Origin: an uncultured Clostridia bacterium
GTDB lineage: Bacteria; Bacillota; Clostridia; Oscillospirales; Oscillospiraceae
Assembly (NCBI GenBank): GCA_945927915.1
Contig: CAMEMX010000076.1
Span: 1-7,121, forward strand
Length of the DNA: 7,121 nt
Reading direction: 5' to 3'
In this document: positions 1 through 5,600 of the stretch, piece after piece
Numbering within the stretch: the first letter of the stretch is position 1
How the letters are laid out: the number at the start of each line of letters is the position of its first letter
Position numbers and translations under genes: made by a program
The notes under the pieces: generated by a model
Told to the model about the DNA's origin: nothing
Databases searched by the model: none
What the model saw: only the letters and a program-made list of their open reading frames with translations

Positions 1-29
1 GGTTTTGGGCATTGGGGGGAAAGTGACCA

Positions 30-58
30 TTGACGAACATCGCGGAATCGGGTATAGT
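30..58 (+). promoter_or_regulatory. SigA-type promoter of the glycosyltransferase-acyltransferase operon
   Basis: A -35 box TTGACG (30-35) and a -10 box TATAGT (53-58) are separated by exactly 17 bases; each matches the housekeeping consensus at five of six positions. Transcription would start near 65, giving a leader of about 35 bases before the ATG at 100. The ribosome site GAGGGAG (89-95) sits close to that ATG, with a gap of 4 bases. A weak 5-bp AT hairpin (75-88) lies in the leader and probably means little. No operator is recognisable. Confidence 0.75.
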
Positions 59-99
59 CAGACATAACGTGAGAAATATCGACATATTGAGGGAGAATT

Positions 100-1248
100 A
101 TGAGATTTGTAATTGTATGCGATGTGCTCGGCAAGGAGAATAACGGCACCACCGTGGCGGCGATGAACCTCATCCGCGCGCTGCGTGCCAAGGGACATGA
201 GGTGCGCATCGTCTGCCCCGACCGCGACCGCGCGGGCGAGCCGGGCTGCTACATCATCCCGACCATCTCCTTCGGCCCGCTGAACGGCTACGTCCGCAAA
301 AACGGCGTGACCATCGCCCGTCCGAAGCGCGAGACGCTGGAAAAGGCGCTCGACGGCGCGGATGCCGTGCATCTTCTCGTGCCGTTTGCCGTCTCGCACG
401 CGGCGGCGAAGCTCGCACAGGAGAAGGGCATCCCCGTCACGGCGGGCTTTCACTGTCAGGCGGAGAATTTCTCTAACCACATCTTTTTGATGAACGCGAA
501 GCGCTTCAACCGCGGGGTCTACCGTTTTTTCGACCGCTATGTCTACAAGCGCGTCGACTGCATCCACTATCCGACGCAGTTCATCCGCGACACCTACGAG
601 CACGCCGTCGGTCATCCGACCGCAGGCCGTGTGATCTCCAACGGCGTCAACGGCATTTTCCGTCCCGGCCCTGCTGAAAAGCCGGAGGCATTCGGGGACA
701 AATTCGTCATCCTGTTCACCGGACGCTTCAGCAAGGAAAAGTCGCATAAGGTGCTGATCGACGGCGTGGCGCGCTCAAAATACGCCGACCGCATCCAGCT
801 CGTCTTCGCCGGCAGCGGCCCACAGGAGAAGAATCTGCGCGAATACGCCGCAAAACGCCTGAAAAACCCGCCCGTGATGCAGTTCTTCTCCCGCGAGGCG
901 CTGGTCAACATCATCCGCACCGCCGACCTCTACGTCCATCCGGCGGAGATCGAGATCGAGGCCATCTCCTGCCTGGAGGCGATCGCCTGCGGCCTTGTGC
1001 CCGTAATCGCGGACTCGCCGCGCAGCGCCACGCGCTTTTTCGCGCTGACGCCGGAGAATCTGTTCCGCTTCAACGACCCCGACGCGCTGGCTGCGCGCAT
1101 CGACTACTGGCTCTCCGACCCCGCGCGGCGCGAGGAATGCCGCGAGCGCTATCTCGGCTATGCCGCGCAGTTTGAGCAGCAGCGCTGCATGGACGAGATG
1201 GAGCGCATGATCCTGGAAACGGTGGAGAAAAAGCATGAAACCGCATAA
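100..1248 (+). CDS. Family 4 (GT-B fold) glycosyltransferase, probably acting on a membrane lipid
   Basis: The 382-residue protein has the usual length and two-domain layout of GT4 retaining glycosyltransferases, which move a sugar from a nucleotide-sugar donor to an acceptor. The N-terminal acceptor half opens with a beta strand and a GTT loop (residues 16-18), followed by GHEV (32-35) and a histidine in GFHCQAEN (H118). SNGVN (180-184) leads into the C-terminal donor half, which has GRFSKEKSH (from G208; R209 and K214 are the likely phosphate-binding residues). The family's EX7E motif is E285 and E293, within EIEAISCLEAIACG. There is no signal peptide or clear membrane span, so it should be cytoplasmic or peripheral on the membrane. 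The ATG at 100 is set by GAGGGAG just upstream. The gene overlaps the acyltransferase gene by 14 bases, which suggests, as inference only, a role in glycolipid synthesis such as glucosylation of diacylglycerol. Sugar and acceptor cannot be read from the sequence; an exopolysaccharide role remains possible. Confidence 0.92.
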   Translation: MRFVIVCDVLGKENNGTTVAAMNLIRALRAKGHEVRIVCPDRDRAGEPGCYIIPTISFGPLNGYVRKNGVTIARPKRETLEKALDGADAVHLLVPFAVSHAAAKLAQEKGIPVTAGFHCQAENFSNHIFLMNAKRFNRGVYRFFDRYVYKRVDCIHYPTQFIRDTYEHAVGHPTAGRVISNGVNGIFRPGPAEKPEAFGDKFVILFTGRFSKEKSHKVLIDGVARSKYADRIQLVFAGSGPQEKNLREYAAKRLKNPPVMQFFSREALVNIIRTADLYVHPAEIEIEAISCLEAIACGLVPVIADSPRSATRFFALTPENLFRFNDPDALAARIDYWLSDPARREECRERYLGYAAQFEQQRCMDEMERMILETVEKKHETA

Positions 1249-2032
1249 AACCTACTATTATACCGACGAGCTGAACGACGATTTTGCCGCCACGAAGGAG
1301 CTGAACGCCAAGCCCGTGCCGGAGGATTTCCCCTACATCCACAAAAACCCCGTCTGGCGCTTTTTCGCGGCAATACTGTATCGCGGCATCGTCACGCCGA
1401 TCGTCTGCCTTTACTGCAAGATCGTCTACGGCGTGCGCATCCGCGGGAAAAAGCACCTGCGTGGGCTGAAGGGCGGCTATTTCCTCTACGCCAACCACAC
1501 GCAGCACGAGGCGGACGCCTTCATCCCCACGCTCGTGAGCTTCCCGCGCCGGGCGTACATCGTGACGAACGGCAGCACCGTCTCCGTCCCCGGCCTGCGC
1601 ACCATCGTGCAGATGCTCGGAGCGATCCCCCTGCCGGACGAAGTCAAGGGACTCCGTCGCTTTTCGGACGTGCTGAAAACACGCGTCGCGCAGGGGGCGG
1701 CGGTGTGCATCTACCCCGAGGCGCACATCTGGCCCTATTACACCCACATCCGCCCGTTCCGCGCCGGCTCCTTCGCCTATCCTGCCGAGTGCGGCGTGCC
1801 GGCCGTGCCCTATGTCGTGACCTACCGGGAGCGGCGCGTTTTCAGGAAGCTGCCGCCGTGCATCACGGTGCAGATCGGCGCGCCGATCCTGCCCGATCCC
1901 GCCGCCAAGAGCAACAGCGCAGAGCGCCACCGCCTGCGCAACGCGGCCTACGCGTTCATGCACGAGACGGCGGAGCAGGCAAATCAGCCGGAGTATATCC
2001 GCTATGTGCCCGCCGGGCAGGAGAGCGCGTGA
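1235..2032 (+). CDS. PlsC-like lysophospholipid acyltransferase, divergent motif type
   Basis: This 265-residue protein matches the PlsC/LPLAT fold, whose members transfer an acyl chain to a lysophospholipid such as 1-acylglycerol-3-phosphate at the inner face of the membrane. One hydrophobic segment, AAILYRGIVTPIVCLYC, precedes the catalytic block and would anchor it. Motif I is NHTQHEADAF (N87, H88, D94): the spacing from the first histidine is HX5D, not the usual HX4D. Motif II is GAIPLPD (129-135). The usual FPEGTR is replaced by YPEAHIWP (160-167) followed by RPFRAGSF. The order and relative positions of the blocks fit the family, and I recall a similar HTQ/PEAHIWP subtype in other Firmicutes, though I could not search. 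GGAG at 1224-1227, seven bases before the ATG, supports this start, so the ribosome site lies inside the glycosyltransferase gene and the two are probably translationally coupled. Substrate is inferred, and another acyl acceptor is possible. Confidence 0.87.
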   Translation: MKPHKTYYYTDELNDDFAATKELNAKPVPEDFPYIHKNPVWRFFAAILYRGIVTPIVCLYCKIVYGVRIRGKKHLRGLKGGYFLYANHTQHEADAFIPTLVSFPRRAYIVTNGSTVSVPGLRTIVQMLGAIPLPDEVKGLRRFSDVLKTRVAQGAAVCIYPEAHIWPYYTHIRPFRAGSFAYPAECGVPAVPYVVTYRERRVFRKLPPCITVQIGAPILPDPAAKSNSAERHRLRNAAYAFMHETAEQANQPEYIRYVPAGQESA

Positions 2033-2066
2033 GCCGAAGCCGGGAGCGGCTGCGACAGGGCTGTAG

Positions 2067-2087
2067 GGATGGGGCATGCCCCCATCC
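2067..2087. repeat. Hairpin palindrome in the left arm of the composite repeat
   Basis: GGATGGGG (2067-2074) and CCCCATCC (2080-2087) form an 8-bp perfect stem around the loop CATGC. It begins 34 bases after the acyltransferase stop. No run of T follows on either strand, so it is unlikely to be an intrinsic terminator. It looks like one module of the surrounding repeat and might protect the 3' end of the mRNA. Confidence 0.6.
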
Positions 2088-2125
2088 GTTCCGCGCAGCG
2101 GCAGACAGCAAAAGCAAACGAATTT

Positions 2126-2265
2126 GTACAGATTCGGTACTTCTCAGATCGCCACGTTGGGCTGACGCCCTCCTCGCAATGACAAATAGGGCAACCTGCT
2201 ATGTCATTGCGAGGCTTGCGGAGCAAGCCGTGGCAATCTTACAGTACAGACGAACAAATCTGTAC
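2126..2265. repeat. Core 140-base inverted-repeat unit
   Basis: This is the best-matched part of the composite repeat: 9-bp terminal blocks GTACAGATT/AATCTGTAC enclose the GATYGCCACG blocks and the 13-bp perfect inner blocks CCTCGCAATGACA/TGTCATTGCGAGG. The arms differ in length and sequence between these blocks (for example 2157-2171 against 2215-2228), as expected of an old or recombined repeat rather than a recent insertion. Confidence 0.72.
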
Positions 2266-2282
2266 GCATTTGGCAGTTCCTG

Positions 2283-2307
2283 CACCGGCGCGCCCGGTGG
2301 TCGCGCC
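2283..2307. repeat. Hairpin palindrome in the right arm of the composite repeat
   Basis: Two mutually exclusive stems can form here. CACCGG (2283-2288) pairs with CCGGTG (2294-2299) around CGCGC, or GGCGCG (2287-2292) pairs with CGCGCC (2302-2307). It sits just inside CCCTAC, mirroring the position of the 2067-2087 hairpin in the left arm. Confidence 0.5.
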
Positions 2308-2353
2308 CTACGGTATTCTATCGGAGGTGTGGGCGAGATCATCAAGGGCGCAG

Positions 2354-2366
2354 CCTCGCAATGACA
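2354..2366 (+). repeat. Third copy of the repeat core
   Basis: CCTCGCAATGACA is repeated here exactly as at 2172-2184 in direct orientation, and inverted relative to 2202-2214. No matching inverted partner lies farther downstream, so this looks like a half-element or a remnant of a second insertion. It ends 19 bases before the operon terminator stem. Confidence 0.65.
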
Positions 2367-2385
2367 GAGCAACAGTTTTTTGACA

Positions 2386-2420
2386 GCCGTTCGGAGCGTG
2401 CGCTCCGGGCGGCGTTTTTT
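2386..2420 (+). terminator. Strong Rho-independent terminator of the lipid operon
   Basis: The left arm 2386-2398 and right arm 2401-2413 pair over 13 positions, including two G-U pairs, with GTGC at the tip (GAGC-GTGC-GCTC). Six T residues (2415-2420) follow. On the opposite strand no T run follows the hairpin, so the terminator works for + strand transcripts. It lies 354 bases after the acyltransferase stop codon, an unusually long distance that the repeat block fills. Confidence 0.85.
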
Positions 2421-2439
2421 GCCGCGTTCGGCGGCTTTT
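2421..2439 (+). terminator. Second, weaker terminator in tandem
   Basis: GCCGC (2421-2425) pairs with GCGGC (2431-2435) around GTTCG and is followed by TTTT (2436-2439). It directly follows the T run of the first terminator and would act as a backup that shields the protease promoter from read-through. Confidence 0.55.
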
Positions 2440-2568
2440 GCGCTTTGAAGCGGTGAATTGATAATCTATGCGCGCAAAACCGTATGGCGTCTGGCATAAA
2501 CTGTCATTTTTAACAAAAGAAGCCGGCAAATATCTGGAAATTACAGTGAGATTTTATTAAAAAAGTAA

Positions 2569-2597
2569 TTGCCATTTCTATGGGCATTTGCTAAAAT
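2569..2597 (+). promoter_or_regulatory. Extended -10 promoter of the protease gene
   Basis: TTGCCA (2569-2574) and TAAAAT (2592-2597) are 17 bases apart, each a five-of-six match to the SigA consensus. TGC directly before the -10 box makes it an extended -10 promoter. The start would be near 2604, leaving a leader of about 85 bases. A perfect TATAAT at 2607-2612 lies just downstream but has no good -35 box at the right spacing. The surrounding DNA (about 2500-2620) is distinctly AT-rich compared with the rest of the window. Confidence 0.68.
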
Positions 2598-2623
2598 ATG
2601 AATAAGTATAATTTTATACGATT

Positions 2624-2645
2624 CGCCGTTCCGGGAAAAACGGCG
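2624..2645 (+). promoter_or_regulatory. Stem-loop in the protease mRNA leader
   Basis: CGCCGTT (2624-2630) and AACGGCG (2639-2645) form a 7-bp perfect stem with the 8-base loop CCGGGAAA, about 20 bases after the predicted transcription start. No T run follows, so it is not a terminator. It may stabilise the 5' end of a very long mRNA. It does not cover the ribosome site (AAAGGAG, 2675-2681) and does not resemble a riboswitch I know. Confidence 0.45.
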
Positions 2646-2688
2646 GAAACCTGCAAATCCCCGAAATTTAATGAAAAGGAGAAAAGAA

Positions 2689-5600
2689 ATGAAGAACATG
2701 AAAAAAGTGCTTGCAGTCCTTCTGACACTGGTCATGGTTTTCAGCCTCGTGCTTCCCGCTGCTGCTGCGAATAAGCCCGAAGAAGTCGGTTTTGAGCAGA
2801 TCGACAACAGCGCGGTCAAGACGGACCTGTCCGGGCGCGTCGTGGAAGGCACGGCAGAAGCACCGCAGTACAGCAGCTCTGACATCGTCAGAGTGTCCAT
2901 CGTTCTGGAAGGCGCTTCGACCATCGACGCCGGCTACTCCACGAGCGGCATTGCCGATAATGCTGAGGCAATGGCTTACCGCGAGACGCTGGAGCAGCAG
3001 CAGGCCAAGATGGAGAAGAAGATCTCCACCGAGGTCCTCGGCGGCAAGAAGCTCGACGTCGTCTGGAACCTGACCCTTGCGGCGAACATCATCTCCGCCA
3101 ACGTCGCCTATGGCAAGATCGACGACATCAAGGCCGTTGACGGCGTCAAGAACGTCGTGATCGAGCAGTGCTATGAGCCTGCGGTCATCAGCAAGGATGC
3201 GGCCGATCCCGACATGGCTACCTCCTCCGAGATGATCGGCTCCGGCGCGGCCTACCTCGACGGCTACACCGGCGCGGGTATGCGTATCGCCATCATCGAC
3301 ACCGGCGTGGACACCGAGCACCGTTCGTTCAACGCGGGCGCCTTTGAGTATTCTCTGGCGCAGAACGCTGCGGAAAAGGGCATGACCACCGAGGCGTACA
3401 TCGAGAGCCTTGATCTGCTCGACGCGGCGGAGATCGCCACGAAGATGGACCAGCTCAACATCGGCCCGTTCCTCGCTGCCCAGAGCGTCTCCGCTGACCA
3501 GCTCTATGTCAGCAGCAAGATCCCCTTCGGCTTCAACTACATTGACGACAACCTCATCATCAACCACCTGTCCGATAAGGAGGGGGAGCACGGCTCCCAT
3601 GTTTCGGGCATCGCGACGGCCAACGCCTACGTTCCCGAGGGCGAGGGCTATGCCAAGGCGCTCGACACCACGTTCGTGCAGGGCGTTGCGCCCGACGCGC
3701 AGCTCATCACGATGAAGGTCTTCGGCAAGCGCGGCGGCGCTTATGACTCCGACTACATGGCTGCCATCGAGGACGCCATCGTCCTCGGCTGCGACTCGAT
3801 CAACCTGTCTCTCGGTTCCGGCAACCCCGGCTCGTCCTATTCCAAGGATTATCAGGCCATCATGGACTCCCTTGCCGAGAGTGACACGGTCGTCGTCATG
3901 TCTGCGGGCAACAGCGGCGCGTGGATGGAAAACGTTGCCAACGGCATGCCTTACCTCTACAACGACGACGTGAGCATGGCTACCAACGGCACCCCCGGCT
4001 CCTTCACCAACTCCTTCACGGTCGCCTCCGTGGACAACATCGGTACCACCGGTATGTTCCTCAATGTCGGCGAGCTTTCCTTCGCCTTCAGCGAGTCCGA
4101 CTACACCAACGCCCCGATCGCCACCCTCGATAAATCCGAGGACAAGAGCGGCACGGAGTATGACTACGTCTTCTTCAGTAACTTCGGCGCGGACGGCGAC
4201 GGCAACAACCAGCTCACCGACTACGCGAACATCACCGCGGGCAAGGTCGTCTTCGTCTCCAGAGGCACCTCCTCCTTCTATCAGAAGCACATGGCAGTCG
4301 AGGAAGTCGGCGGCGCAGCCTGCATCGTCTACAACAACGCTGCCGGCGAGATCAACATGAACCTGGAAGGCTCCACCGCGACCATCCCCTGCGTCTCCAT
4401 CACGATGGACAACGCCAAGGCAGTTCTGAGTGCCTCCGAGGTCGTGACGAATGATGCCGGCGACTTCCTGTACGCTACCGGCAAGATCACCGTCAGCGGC
4501 AAGACCACCGCCGGCATCGTCAGCGATACCTACACGATGAGCAGCTTCAGCTCCTGGGGTGTTCCCGGCTCCCTGCAGCTCAAGCCCGAGATCACCGCAC
4601 CCGGCGGCAACATCTACTCCGTTGGCGGTGCCTTCATCAGCGCCGAGAACGGTCAGCTGACCTATGGCGACAACGCCTCCTATGAGAGCATGTCCGGCAC
4701 CTCGATGGCTGCCCCGCAGGTCACCGGTATGTCCGCCCTTGTCATGCAGTACATCGAAGAGAGCGGCATTGACGCCTCCGCCTACGGCATGACCAAGCGC
4801 GCTCTGGCGCAGTCCCTGCTCATGTCCACCGCAGTTCCCGTCATCGAGCAGGACAGCGGCTACTACTACTCCGTGATGAAGCAGGGCGCCGGTGTCGCCA
4901 ACGTCGGCAACGCTGTTTCCGCCGAGTCCTTCATCAAGGTCGACGGTCAGGACGACGGCAAGGTCAAGGTCGAGCTGTATGACGACCCCGACCGCACCGG
5001 CGTTTACACCGCCTCCTTCAGCATCAACAACCTCACCGAGGACGCGTTGACCTATAACCTCTCTGCGGACTTCTTCACGCAGGACATCTTCGCTTATGAC
5101 GGCGCGCTCTATCTCGACACCTTGACGGCGGGCATGGATACCTACGCCTCCTGGAAGGTCGACGGCGTGACCGCTCTGCCCACTGCCGAGATCGCGCAGT
5201 TTGACTTCGACGGCGACGGCGACACTGACGTCGACGACGCCTCCGCCCTGATGGATCTCATCACCGGCAAGGTCACCGAGATCGTGAATCAGGAGTTTGC
5301 CGACGTTGACGCTGACGGCGAGGTCGCCACGGCTGACGTCTACACCCTGCTCAAGCTCGTCTCCTCGACCAAGGTCACCGTCCCCGCGGGCGGCTCCGTC
5401 CAGGTCGAGCTGACCTTCGCCCTGAGCGAGGATCAGAAGGAATTCTTCGACGCTTACTATACCAGCGGCGCTTATATTGAGGGCTTCATCTATGCAACGC
5501 CCGAAGCGAGCGCTGAGGGCGTTGAGGGTGTCGAGCACTCCATCCCCGTGTTCGGCTTCTACGGCAACTGGTCCGATGCGTCCATGTATGACGTCGGCTC

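Larger units (their letters stand above)
2061..2312. repeat. Composite palindromic intergenic repeat (MITE-like or REP-like)
   Basis: The stretch is roughly symmetrical about 2190. Three pairs of inverted blocks can be seen: outermost GTAGGG (2063-2068) against CCCTAC (2306-2311); then GTACAGATT (2126-2134) against AATCTGTAC (2257-2265); and innermost CCTCGCAATGACA (2172-2184) against TGTCATTGCGAGG (2202-2214), with a 17-base loop between. GATCGCCACG (2147-2156) also faces CGTGGCAATC (2229-2238) with one mismatch. Small palindromes sit inside both outer arms. It has no coding capacity for a transposase. It lies downstream of the acyltransferase stop codon and before the operon terminator, so it should be transcribed as part of the 3' untranslated region and could fold into a long branched hairpin. 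Element boundaries and family identity are not certain, and no target duplication could be identified. Confidence 0.7.

Noticed and set aside
1070..2077. Minus-strand frame of 335 codons opposite the lipid operon
   Set aside because: Low-complexity Arg/Ala/Gly/Val/Asp composition and complete overlap with two clearly recognised plus-strand enzymes.
2067..2087. Hairpin as the operon's own terminator
   Set aside because: No T run follows the stem on either strand; the 2386-2420 structure is a far better terminator.
1705..2364. Plus-strand frame of 219 codons running from the acyltransferase into the repeat
   Set aside because: Its first half is an out-of-frame reading of the acyltransferase and its second half reads through the palindromic repeat; no ribosome site or recognisable domain.
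2061..2366. Possible CRISPR array
   Set aside because: The repeated blocks are mainly inverted, irregularly spaced and few, and no cas gene is present.
2201..2383. Small frame of 60 codons within the repeat region
   Set aside because: It lies entirely in inverted-repeat sequence, starts inside the repeat core and has no ribosome site.
2458..2488. Promoter-like TTGATA followed by TATGGC
   Set aside because: Spacing of 19 bases and a poor -10 box; the 2569-2597 promoter is much better and closer to the gene.
2604..2688. Riboswitch or attenuator in the protease leader
   Set aside because: The leader is only about 85 bases, has one simple stem-loop, and shows no known aptamer core or terminator/antiterminator pair.
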